The notes: a model not told the origin generated them from the sequence alone. Shown: positions 1 to 6,012, numbered from the stretch's first letter. The stretch: DNA of 6,922 bases from Actinomycetes bacterium (GCA_021849435.1 JAJZSX010000030.1:5856-12777); one strand, 5' to 3'. Translations and numbers: made by a program.

Positions 1-364
1 GGGCGAGGCTCTGGGGCGGCTGCGCGTGGGCGATGAGGTACTGGTTGTACTCGGCCTCGAGCGCCCAGGTCCCGTAGAACGGCGAGGCGAAGCCCACGAG
101 ACCTGAGGTGAGCGAACCCAGTGGGTAGACGCGCGTGTAGGGGTAGTAGCCCTTTGACGTCGGGACGGACTGCGCGAGGATCGTCCCGTCGGCGGCCACG
201 ATCTCGCCGCGCGGGTACTGGTTGTTGGACTGCGAGTTCCGCGGGTTCTGCACCGAGGCGTCGAGGGCCGGCGCCTTGAAGTACTGGATGTTGACCGCCT
301 GGGCGGCGATCGCCGCGAACAGCAGCATGATGGCGATCGCAAAGACACTCAGGCGACGCGACAT
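1..364 (-). CDS. pbpA: PbpA-like class B penicillin-binding protein, N-terminal part (cut by window edge)
   Basis: Transpeptidase of septal or elongation peptidoglycan synthesis, anchored in the membrane with its catalytic part outside; only 121 N-terminal codons are present. The start is ATG at 364-362, with an AAGGG ribosome site at 372-376 and 7 bases of spacing. Residues 6-26 form a hydrophobic signal anchor after a short basic SRR end. Next come N40-P-R-N, the PRGEI motif (51-55), a DGTILAQS stretch (59-66), RVYP (78-81) and a V-G-F...YG..ALE segment (90-103). These match the N-terminal dimerisation region of actinobacterial PbpA from memory of the family. The SxxK, SxN and KTG catalytic motifs lie beyond the edge. 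The gene follows pstP after 3 bases, so co-transcription is very likely. A different class B PBP is possible, but the operon favours PbpA. Confidence 0.85.
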   Translation of the reverse strand, partial: MSRRLSVFAIAIMLLFAAIAAQAVNIQYFKAPALDASVQNPRNSQSNNQYPRGEIVAADGTILAQSVPTSKGYYPYTRVYPLGSLTSGLVGFASPFYGTWALEAEYNQYLIAHAQPPQSLA

Positions 365-367
365 GGC

Positions 368-1582
368 TTAACCCTTGGCCTTGGTCGTCGTGGTCACCGG
401 ACGGGTGGTGGTCGTGGTCGACGAGACCGGGGTCGTGGTCGTGGTCGTGGTGGGAATGGTGCGCGAGAGGTGCCAGGCCCGGTTGAGGTACGCCGCGTAG
501 TTCAGCGCCGACGTGAGCGAGGGCTCACTGATGGTCGCGGCCAAGAGCCGTTGGTCGGCGGGGCGCAGATGAGCGGAGGGGTACGACGTATCAAGGACCT
601 TACGCGATGCGAACCATAGGACCCCATTGGGCTGGCCCTGGTAGACGGCGATGTAGCCCGAGTCGTCGGCCAAGTAGTACGTCGAGTACGCGTACCAGTG
701 CATGATGGCGACGAAGCCGGCCGCCACGCCGACGAGGACGAGCGACGCCAGCGCGACGCGCCACGTGAGCCACGACGACCGGCGCCGCGTCGTGCGCGGC
801 GGCGCAACCGCCGCCGGGGCGGTCGAGATCGTCTTCTTCACCGGGGTCATCGTCGACACGACGTCGTCGAACTCGACCAGGACGACCGTGATGTTGTCGT
901 GCCCGCCCGCCTCGCGGGCGGCCGCGACCAGCTTGTCCACCGCGTCCTCGAGGGGCATCGGCGGGCTCGCGAGCTGCACGAGCTGCTCGGGGGTGAGCTC
1001 GTTGGAGAGGCCGTCGCTGCACAGCAGGAGCCGGTCGCCCGGCTGGGCGACCACCGAGACCATGTCGATCTCGACCGTCTCGTCCATGCCGAGCACCCTG
1101 GTCAGCTGGTGGCGCCGGGGATGGACCGCCGCTTCCTCGGGGGTCAGTCGACCCATCCGGACCCACTCCTCGGCGACGCTGTGGTCGTCGCTCAGCTGGC
1201 GTAGCGCGCCGTCGCGCAGTTGGTAGACCCGTGAGTCGCCCACGTTGACGAGCGTCGGCGAGACGATGCCGGCCGCGTCCTCGGTCAGCGCGATCGCGAT
1301 GACCGTAGTGCCCATGCCGAAGTGGTCGGGGTTCGCGACGGCGTCAGCGAGTACCGACTGGTTCGCGGCCTCGACCGCGGCGTAGAGACCGTCCACCGTC
1401 TCGTCCTCGTGGAACTCACGGGTGATCACCTCGACGGCCAGCGACGAGGCGACCTCCCCCGCGGCGTGTCCACCCATCCCGTCGGCGACGATGGCCAGCG
1501 TCCGGTCCACGGACCAGGCGTCTTCATTCGCGTCACGCACGAGGCCGGTATCCGTGGCGGCCGCGTAGCGCCACCGCGTCAA
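368..1582 (-). CDS. pstP: PstP-like membrane Ser/Thr protein phosphatase (PP2C family)
   Basis: Metal-dependent phosphatase that removes phosphate from Ser/Thr kinases and their targets at the inner face of the membrane. The 404 residues hold every PP2C motif in order: R16-D-A-N-E-D21, D34-G-M-G-G-H39, G89-M-G-T-T93, V114-G-D116-S-R118, C188-S-D190-G-L192 and G227-H-D229-N230. The metal-binding aspartates (34, 116, 190, 229) are intact. A basic stretch (263-268) precedes one membrane helix (about 274-294). About 80 outside residues follow, starting YYLADDSGYIAVYQG, which resembles the mycobacterial PstP outer part, and then a Thr-rich tail (378-400). The start is TTG at 1582, supported by GGAGGT at 1589-1594 with 6 bases of spacing. 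Its TTGA overlaps the fhaB stop. It is shorter than M. tuberculosis PstP (about 514 residues), mainly in the tail. Confidence 0.95.
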   Translation of the reverse strand: MTRWRYAAATDTGLVRDANEDAWSVDRTLAIVADGMGGHAAGEVASSLAVEVITREFHEDETVDGLYAAVEAANQSVLADAVANPDHFGMGTTVIAIALTEDAAGIVSPTLVNVGDSRVYQLRDGALRQLSDDHSVAEEWVRMGRLTPEEAAVHPRRHQLTRVLGMDETVEIDMVSVVAQPGDRLLLCSDGLSNELTPEQLVQLASPPMPLEDAVDKLVAAAREAGGHDNITVVLVEFDDVVSTMTPVKKTISTAPAAVAPPRTTRRRSSWLTWRVALASLVLVGVAAGFVAIMHWYAYSTYYLADDSGYIAVYQGQPNGVLWFASRKVLDTSYPSAHLRPADQRLLAATISEPSLTSALNYAAYLNRAWHLSRTIPTTTTTTTPVSSTTTTTRPVTTTTKAKG

Positions 1583-2034
1583 CGAACCACCTCCAAGAGG
1601 ACGCCTCCGACCTGGATCACGTCGCCCCGCTTGAGCAGCACCCGTCCGCGAAGGAGTTCCTGGTTCACGTAGGTCCCATTGGTCGAACCCAGGTCCTCGA
1701 TCGACAGGTCGCCCGCGTCATTAGCGACGCGGGCGTGGCGCGTCGAGAGATACGTGTCCGCGAGCGCCACGTCACAGTCGGCGCCGCGGCCGATCACGAC
1801 CGCGAGGTCCACGTCGATCCGCTGTCCAGCCATGTCGTCGGGCTCAAGGAACTCCAGTGCCAGGGGTGTCGAGCGCTTGCGCCGCGACCGACCGTTCTCC
1901 TGGTCGGCCGGACGGGACTCGACCATCGCCACCCGTAGGATGCGGGCGAAGAAGAGCAGGGCCACGACCATGACCAGAACCTGCAGCGGCCGGATCACCG
2001 CGGCGTAGTTCGACGACGCGGCGAGAAGACTCAA
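1579..2034 (-). CDS. fhaB: FhaB-like membrane-anchored FHA protein
   Basis: Small phosphothreonine-binding protein; in mycobacteria FhaB (FipA) recruits phosphorylated division and wall proteins to the membrane. The 151 residues are close to the mycobacterial length (about 155). One hydrophobic helix lies at about 14-33, then a charged linker with RSRRKR (49-54), then an FHA domain (about 75-151). FHA signature residues are all present: G82-R83, S97-x-x-H100, and G116-S-T-N-G-T121 with N124. The start is TTG at 2034, the only start codon after an in-frame stop at 2041-2043; no strong ribosome site is visible, so translation probably depends on coupling to fhaA through the TTGA overlap. Its own stop overlaps the pstP start in the same way. 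Family assignment is firm from the domain order and neighbours; the exact ligand is not visible. Confidence 0.92.
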   Translation of the reverse strand: MSLLAASSNYAAVIRPLQVLVMVVALLFFARILRVAMVESRPADQENGRSRRKRSTPLALEFLEPDDMAGQRIDVDLAVVIGRGADCDVALADTYLSTRHARVANDAGDLSIEDLGSTNGTYVNQELLRGRVLLKRGDVIQVGGVLLEVVR

Positions 2035-2678
2035 GCCAACTCAATCCGTAGGTGCAGTGCCCCGACCGTCACGTCGTCACGAGGCGAGAGCGAGACGGCC
2101 GTGACGCGATGTCCGTTCACGTAGGTCCCGTTCGTTGACTGCAAATCCCTGATGGCGATTCCTTCAGCGGTTCGCCAGACCTCCGCGTGGCGACGCGAGA
2201 CGTTCGAGTCGTTGATGACGACGTCCACCTCGGGGCTCCGCCCGATCACGACCGGCCGATCACCGATCGTGAAGGTGCGCCCGTCGTCGGCGATGAGCCG
2301 CGGGTGCGCGTCACCGCCGAGGAAGTCGGTCTTGACGGCGAGGTCACCAGTGCGAAGGTCGTCGTCGACGAATATCTCGACGACGACGGGCCCGACGAAG
2401 TTGTAGCCCTCGTTGATCGCGTGCTGGCGCACCGTCTCCTCGAGTTCGCTGATCAACGCCTTTTGGAAACCGTCGAATCGGTTGGCGTCCGCCGGGCTCA
2501 ACCAGACGTGGACCTCGTTGGGCGAGATCGGTCCCTGGTTCGTCAGCTGGCGTGTCAGGTCGACCTCGCGGATGATCCGCGCGCCGATCTCGATCGGTTG
2601 CAGTCCACTCTTGAAGGGGCGTGCGAAGGTCCGCTCGAAGATCCGCTCCAGGCGGTTTTCCACAGACTTGAGCACCAT
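2031..2678 (-). CDS. fhaA: FhaA-like protein, DUF3662 + FHA domain
   Basis: Cytoplasmic phosphothreonine-binding protein; in mycobacteria FhaA binds phosphorylated MviN and PknB and influences peptidoglycan synthesis. It has 215 residues: an N-terminal DUF3662 domain (about 1-118; VENRLERIFERTFARPF and the S52-P-N-E54 turn are typical) and a C-terminal FHA domain (about 127-215) with G146-R147, S161-x-x-H164 and S181-T-N-G-T185. The long Pro/Gly/Tyr-rich linker of mycobacterial FhaA (total about 527 residues) is absent. The start chosen is ATG at 2678, where DUF3662 homology begins, with a weak GGGTGG just upstream; GTG at 2684 is also possible. The open frame runs on to 2852, but that part is the antisense of the tRNA gene and is not protein-like. 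It is the first gene of the operon. Confidence 0.93.
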   Translation of the reverse strand: MVLKSVENRLERIFERTFARPFKSGLQPIEIGARIIREVDLTRQLTNQGPISPNEVHVWLSPADANRFDGFQKALISELEETVRQHAINEGYNFVGPVVVEIFVDDDLRTGDLAVKTDFLGGDAHPRLIADDGRTFTIGDRPVVIGRSPEVDVVINDSNVSRRHAEVWRTAEGIAIRDLQSTNGTYVNGHRVTAVSLSPRDDVTVGALHLRIELA

Positions 2679-2764
2679 AACCACCCAATGGTACTGGCCA
2701 CCGCCCCAAAACCGACGTCGTAGACCCCGGGGTGGCCAACTTGGACTAATGTAACCAAGTCCCA
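2679..2764. promoter_or_regulatory. Divergent control region between fhaA and tRNA-Leu with two inverted repeats
   Basis: These 86 bases must hold the start signals of the fhaA operon (minus) and the tRNA (plus). Two perfect inverted repeats are visible: TGGCCACC at 2695-2702 with GGTGGCCA at 2731-2738, and ACTTGG at 2739-2744 with CCAAGT at 2755-2760. The second encloses TAATGT (2747-2752), which fits an actinobacterial TANNNT -10 box for the tRNA and would start transcription about 5 bases before the mature end; no good -35 hexamer is seen. I could not place a convincing fhaA promoter. The repeats could be operators or chance pairing in GC-rich DNA. Confidence 0.35.
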
Positions 2765-2851
2765 GGGCGAGTGGCGAAATAGGCAGACGCGCAGGCTTCA
2801 GGTGCCTGTATTCGAAAGGATGTGGGGGTTCAAGTCCCCCCTCGCCCACCA
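2765..2851 (+). tRNA. tRNA-Leu (anticodon CAG)
   Basis: Complete class II tRNA of 87 bases reading CUG codons. The acceptor stem is GGGCGAG (2765-2771) paired with CTCGCCC (2841-2847). The discriminator is A2848 and CCA (2849-2851) is encoded. The anticodon stem CAGGC/GCCTG (2792-2796, 2804-2808) encloses the loop TTCAGGT with anticodon CAG at 2799-2801. A long variable arm fills 2809-2823, as expected for leucine. The T arm is GGGGG-TTCAAGT-CCCCC (2824-2840). It is divergent from fhaA; the same tRNA is near fhaA in mycobacteria as I recall. Confidence 0.97.
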
Positions 2852-3010
2852 ATTAAAGGTGCGGATGACTCACGCTAACGAGCAGTTCCAGACCTTCCGC
2901 ACGTCCTTGGGTTTATGAACGCAGGCTTTCACCAATGAGCTCGGGGCGTCGAATTAATACGCTCGGTGAGCGACCCACGGCCAAGGTGTCCGACGAAGGA
3001 AAATCAACGT
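2852..3010 (+). promoter_or_regulatory. Spacer after tRNA-Leu: weak inverted repeat and possible GNAT gene promoter
   Basis: GTGCGGA (2859-2865) pairs with TCCGCAC (2896-2902) across a 30-base loop, just after the tRNA; there is no T-run after it, so it is only a weak terminator candidate. Further on, TAATAC (2955-2960) is a fair -10 box without a convincing -35. If used, it starts RNA near 2967 and leaves a leader of about 44 bases before the GTG start at 3011, where GAAGGA (2995-3000) is the ribosome site. Confidence 0.25.
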
Positions 3011-3577
3011 GTGACACTCGGTCCAGGCTCTGAGCACAGTGGTGAGGCCGTCCGAGGCGTTCTGCGTCCACTTGATGTCGATGACCTCGACGAACTTCTT
3101 GACGTGCAAGCAGAGGCGTCACTGATTGGCCTCGGACACATCTTTTCCCAGAAGCACAATCCTTTTCCGGTCGACCGGATTCGGGAACGCTGGGAGAGTG
3201 AGCTGATCGATCCCTATGTTGACTGCTTCGCCATTGTGGACGAAGAGCGAACCATAGTCGGCTTTGCTGCCACAAGGGAACGCGAGTTCTTGCACTTCGG
3301 GACCGCCGTGCGCACGTGGGGCTCCGGACTGGCGAGTCGCGCTCACGACGAGGTGCTGGCTCACATGCGATCGCAGGGCCTCTCGTCCGCCTGGCTGCGG
3401 GCGTTCGAGGCCAACGTCCGCGCGCGACGCTTCTACGCCCGACGGGGCTGGCTGCCTACCGGAGAGCAGAGCCGCTCAGCCTTCGCGCCATACCCGATTC
3501 TTCTTCACTACCGACTCAACTTGGTCGACGATGTGCCTGTTAGTGGAGCCGAGAAACTACCTGAACCTCCAGGCTGA
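3011..3577 (+). CDS. GNAT-family N-acetyltransferase, substrate unknown
   Basis: Probable acetyl-CoA-dependent transferase acting in the cytoplasm. From the chosen start it has 188 residues, a normal length for a single GNAT domain. Strand beta-1 begins at V17-L-R-P-L. The acetyl-CoA loop is R101-T-W-G-S-G106 (the R/QxxGxG pattern) after the LHFGTAV strand. The second core motif, A134-N135...A138...F141-Y142...G146-W, is the usual end of the fold (an N..A..FY..GF pattern). I start it at GTG 3011, which has GAAGGA 10 bases upstream; an in-frame GTG at 2966 would add 15 residues but has no ribosome site. The last 18 residues are outside the domain. It stands alone, with no operon partner. The motifs do not tell the substrate; RimI-like protein acetylation or small-molecule detoxification are both possible. 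Confidence 0.85.
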   Translation: MTLGPGSEHSGEAVRGVLRPLDVDDLDELLDVQAEASLIGLGHIFSQKHNPFPVDRIRERWESELIDPYVDCFAIVDEERTIVGFAATREREFLHFGTAVRTWGSGLASRAHDEVLAHMRSQGLSSAWLRAFEANVRARRFYARRGWLPTGEQSRSAFAPYPILLHYRLNLVDDVPVSGAEKLPEPPG

Positions 3578-3748
3578 TCCAGCACCTTCCCTCCGAACGA
3601 CGATGCACCGGGATGGACTCGACTGATCGTCAACGTGCGCGACTTGGGTGGACGCGCACTCGAGAAAACCTCGTCCAAGGGATTCACTGGGCTGACGAAC
3701 TTCTGGCCCGCCTGGCCCGGTGACGTCCGCCCGAGCCCTCGGCGGTGA
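3578..3748 (+). pseudogene. Possible decayed start of a tyrosine-phosphatase-like gene
   Basis: The frame directly after the GNAT stop stays open for 56 codons to a stop at 3746-3748. It contains W-T-R-L-I-V-N-V-R-D-L-G-G, with NVRDLGG at 3632-3652. N-[VF]-R-D-L-G-G near the N-terminus is a hallmark of the bacterial tyrosine/serine phosphatase family (Y_phosphatase3). There is no good start codon or ribosome site, and the catalytic HCxxGKDR loop is not found downstream in any frame I read. A broken remnant is possible; a chance match of seven residues is the alternative. Confidence 0.2.
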
Positions 3749-4045
3749 CCCGGTTAGACCCCGAGAACGTCCGGACTGCCTCTACAGCCAGATCGTTCTG
3801 GATCTGCACCACGAAGCTCACGTGAAGAGCCGAACGTCACCCGCTCGACCATCACGGCAACGTCATGAGGGCTCTGGGTCGAAACCGAGAACTCAATCGA
3901 GAAATCGGCTAAGCCGTCGGACGGCAAGCGAGCACCACGGATCCCCATGGCCCGGCTTGTAAAGGCGAACGGGTGAGTCCGAACAGGAGGCACGCCGTTA
4001 GGTTACGCCTCGGGTCTTTTGACGTCACGGTGTGATGTCGACTCG
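3749..4045. other. Non-coding stretch between convergent genes, with weak stem-loops
   Basis: I see no convincing gene here. Open frames of about 80 codons exist on both strands but lack family motifs and ribosome sites. On the minus strand two neighbouring frames look mildly protein-like around 3780-3930, which may be decay debris. GAGGC (3987-3991) pairs with GCCTC (4007-4011) and is followed by TCTTTT (4015-4020), a weak plus-strand terminator candidate. GACGTCAC (4021-4028) pairs with GTGATGTC (4032-4039) through one G-U pair across a 3-base loop. This lies 6 bases past the hydrolase stop, but without a T-run. The base composition looks less GC-rich than the flanks. Confidence 0.4.
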
Positions 4046-4606
4046 TCACGGCATGGTTAGGAACCACTGGTCGATCGCGCGCGTGACGTCGACGTGCAGT
4101 TCGGCGCTGCGAACCGCGTCGGAGGTGAACATGCCGTGATCTGCGCCGTCAATCTGGACGATGTCCCCACCGATCGTCCGCGCGACCGCGATATCCCACA
4201 CGGGGTCCTCGGTGCCACCGACAAGCAGTTGTCGACCCGAGTTGCGAGTCATCGCCGCGACAACGTCGGGTACGTGCAGCAGTGGGGTTAGCCAGATGGC
4301 GTCGTAACCGAGTTGACTCGCGTAGACCGCGCTACACGTACCGAGCGACTTTGCGATCACCAGCACGCGCCCGTCGAAGGCACCGATCGCGTGCCGCAGC
4401 TCGGACCCGACCCAGGTGATGGTCTCCTGGATGTCCAGCTGCGGCGCCTGCCACGACACGGCACGAACTCGCCAGCCACGCTGGGCTGCCACTCTGCCCG
4501 CGAAGGTGAGCAGTGGCATCGTCGCCGGATAGTGCTGGCCCGGCAGCAGTACGGCGAGCCCGACCGGCTGTTCGTTCGCCACCGGCCAGTCGACATACTC
4601 GCTCAT
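4046..4606 (-). CDS. Alpha/beta-hydrolase-like protein
   Basis: Likely serine hydrolase of 186 residues, cytoplasmic since no signal peptide or membrane helix is seen. Strand V15-G-L-A-V-L-L-P-G23 leads to an oxyanion-type turn PGQHYP (22-27). The nucleophile elbow is V83-I-A-K-S87-L-G-T90, a variant of GxSxG with Ala in the first place. An acid candidate is D134 in G131-T-E-D-P, and the histidine is H157 in G154-A-D-H-G. The order Ser-Asp-His fits the fold, and its small size resembles short TEX30/KANL3-like or dienelactone-hydrolase-like proteins. I start at ATG 4606 with GGGGA upstream; a TTG at 4621 would add five residues (MGTWH). It is divergent from the DUF2156 gene across 269 bases. 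The substrate is unknown; an ester or thioester is the general expectation. Confidence 0.8.
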   Translation of the reverse strand: MSEYVDWPVANEQPVGLAVLLPGQHYPATMPLLTFAGRVAAQRGWRVRAVSWQAPQLDIQETITWVGSELRHAIGAFDGRVLVIAKSLGTCSAVYASQLGYDAIWLTPLLHVPDVVAAMTRNSGRQLLVGGTEDPVWDIAVARTIGGDIVQIDGADHGMFTSDAVRSAELHVDVTRAIDQWFLTMP

Positions 4607-4759
4607 GTGCCACGTCCCCAATCTTCTTCGTCAGCATAGGAACGATCGCCGCTGCCCGCCCGACGAGCGCCACATGGCGGTACCGGTCGAGCGCGCTTGG
4701 ACCGCGCACGTCTCGAGAACCGCTCGACACCGGAGCGGCCGTCAGGCCACATGGCCGTG

Positions 4760-4791
4760 ATGACAGCGTCACAAAAGAGCCTAGGTATACG
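4760..4791 (+). promoter_or_regulatory. Possible promoter for the DUF2156 gene
   Basis: ATGACA (4760-4765) differs by one base from the TTGACA -35 consensus. A -10 candidate is TAGGTA (4782-4787) with 16 bases between, or the overlapping TATACG (4786-4791) at 20 bases. RNA would start near 4797 and give a leader of about 80 bases before the ATG at 4876. The rest of the divergent gap (4607-4875) shows no clear operator, and a promoter for the leftward hydrolase gene could not be placed. Confidence 0.3.
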
Positions 4792-4875
4792 GTGGGTTCC
4801 AGACCGGTCGAGGCGTTGGTGCGACGAGGTGCCAGCCCCCGGGGCCCGTCTAACACCACGAGAGACGGGAGACCG

Positions 4876-5901
4876 ATGCGGGAAGGCAAGCCCGGCCCAG
4901 ATCCCTCGCTCACCTTCGCCGCGCAGGTCGGCGACGAACTGACCCGCGTGCTGGCCAAGTACGGCGCCGAGGCCGGACACTTCACCGTGCTCGGACCCGA
5001 CCCCTGGCAGGTGCTCTGGAATGAGGAGCGGACGGGGTTCGTCGCCTTCCTCGAAGCCCGGCACTGCCTGGTCTCGTGGCGCTCGCCCGTGGCCGAGCCG
5101 TCCCAACAGGCCCAACTCGTCGCGCGCCTGCTCCGACACGCCCGTGCGCTGCACAAGCAACTCTTCGCGATGCCGGTCAACCAGACGACCGCCGACGCGG
5201 CGGTCGCCCTCGGCATGCACGCGACGTGGATCGGCACCGAGTGTCTCATCGACCTGCACCAGTGGTCGCTCGAGGGCGGGCGCCGCCAGAAGGTGCGGTG
5301 GGCCCGCAGTCACGCGAAGAAACTCGGCTACTCGTGGCGCGAGGCCTGGCCCCTCACGTCGCGCGCGGACTTCGACGGCCTGCAGCGGATCGAGGAGCGC
5401 TGGAAGCAAGAACGCCGCGAACGGCGCACCGACTCGTTCTTGCGCAACGAGTTCACCGAACTGGCCCACCTGCGCCGCTACTTCGTCTGCGAGGGTCCCA
5501 CGGGTCTCGTCGCGTCGATCACGTGCACGCCCGTGAACGACGTGACGTGGTACCTCCAAGACCCGGTGCGCGATCCGAGTGCACCGCGCGGGGCGCTCGA
5601 GGGCGCGATGGCCCTCGCGCTGGACGTCTTGCGCGACGAAGGATACTCGTGGGCGTCGAACGGACCGCTTCCGTTCTGGCGTCCCGACGGCGTCGCGGAT
5701 CGCCCGCACGCCCTCGGCCCGCTCGGCGACCGCGTGCTCACCTACTTCGACCATCGCTACCGGTTCGCACGCATCAACCAGTTCCGGTCCAAGTTCCTGC
5801 CCGACGAGACGTGGCCGGTTTACGTCGTGCGCTCCAACCGATTCGTGACTCCGCGCGCCATTGGCTCGCTGGTGCGCATCTTGACCCGCTCCATCGACTG
5901 A
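4876..5901 (+). CDS. DUF2156 / MprF C-terminal-like aminoacyltransferase-type protein
   Basis: Resembles the catalytic C-terminal domain of phosphatidylglycerol lysyltransferase (MprF), which moves an amino acid from aminoacyl-tRNA to a membrane lipid. The 341-residue protein has no membrane helix, so the MprF flippase part is absent. Family marks, in order: YG.....HF.VLG (29-40), G54-F-V-A-F, an A-L-G-M...W118-I-G-T-E-C-L-I-D126 segment, S131-L-E-G-G-R-R-Q-K-V-R141 (the most typical motif), W226-Y-L-Q-D, G239-A-L-E-G with a following helix, and Y295-R-F...N301-Q-F-R-S-K-F307 near the end. Together these suggest a two-lobed GNAT-like fold. The start is ATG at 4876 with GGGAG at 4867-4871; the open frame upstream to 4513 overlaps the divergent gene and is not protein-like. 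Amino acid and acceptor cannot be read from the sequence, and many stand-alone DUF2156 proteins remain uncharacterised. Confidence 0.82.
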   Translation: MREGKPGPDPSLTFAAQVGDELTRVLAKYGAEAGHFTVLGPDPWQVLWNEERTGFVAFLEARHCLVSWRSPVAEPSQQAQLVARLLRHARALHKQLFAMPVNQTTADAAVALGMHATWIGTECLIDLHQWSLEGGRRQKVRWARSHAKKLGYSWREAWPLTSRADFDGLQRIEERWKQERRERRTDSFLRNEFTELAHLRRYFVCEGPTGLVASITCTPVNDVTWYLQDPVRDPSAPRGALEGAMALALDVLRDEGYSWASNGPLPFWRPDGVADRPHALGPLGDRVLTYFDHRYRFARINQFRSKFLPDETWPVYVVRSNRFVTPRAIGSLVRILTRSID

Positions 5902-5941
5902 GTGAACACTTAGCGACCGACACGGTCCGATCAGTTCTCCC

Positions 5942-5970
5942 TAGACGCTGCGCGAACCGCTGCCTACGAT
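5942..5970 (+). promoter_or_regulatory. Promoter of the leader peptide-ABC transporter unit
   Basis: TAGACG (5942-5947) is a 4-of-6 match to the -35 box, and TACGAT (5965-5970) is a common actinobacterial -10 box; they are separated by exactly 17 bases. The start of RNA would be near 5977, giving about 88 bases of leader before the small open frame at 6065. It sits 40 bases after the DUF2156 stop; a small hairpin GACCG-ACA-CGGTC (5915-5927) lies between them but has no T-run, so read-through from the upstream gene is also possible. Confidence 0.5.
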
Positions 5971-6012
5971 GGACACGGCGTTGGCGCCGCGACAGCGAGA
6001 CGTCGTTCTCCC

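Noticed and set aside
378..460. Simple repeat of GTCGTG-type units at the end of pstP
   Set aside because: It is the coding sequence of the Thr-rich tail (runs of ACC/ACG codons), not an independent repeat element.
2824..2851. Use of the tRNA-Leu 3' end as an integration site for a mobile element
   Set aside because: No second copy of the tRNA 3' end is present in the window, and no integrase or phage gene follows; the accessory-looking stretch alone is not enough.
3719..3749. GGTGAC repeated at 3719 and 3744 flanking a GC-rich hairpin
   Set aside because: The hairpin loop is only 2 bases with a bulge, no T-run follows, and a 6-base repeat is expected by chance; no CRISPR-like or transposon-like structure is present.
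3720..3993. Overlapping open frames of about 80 codons on each strand between the GNAT and hydrolase genes
   Set aside because: No ribosome site, no recognisable motif, and overlap with each other; kept only as possible debris.
4513..4875. Extension of the DUF2156 gene 121 codons upstream
   Set aside because: It overlaps the start of the divergent hydrolase gene and the likely promoter, and reads as Ser/Arg/Pro-rich noise; ATG 4876 has a ribosome site and begins the family homology.
4603..5754. A 383-codon open frame on the minus strand opposite the DUF2156 gene
   Set aside because: Antisense shadow of a recognisable coding frame; its translation is dominated by Arg, Gly, Ala and Glu with no domain motif.
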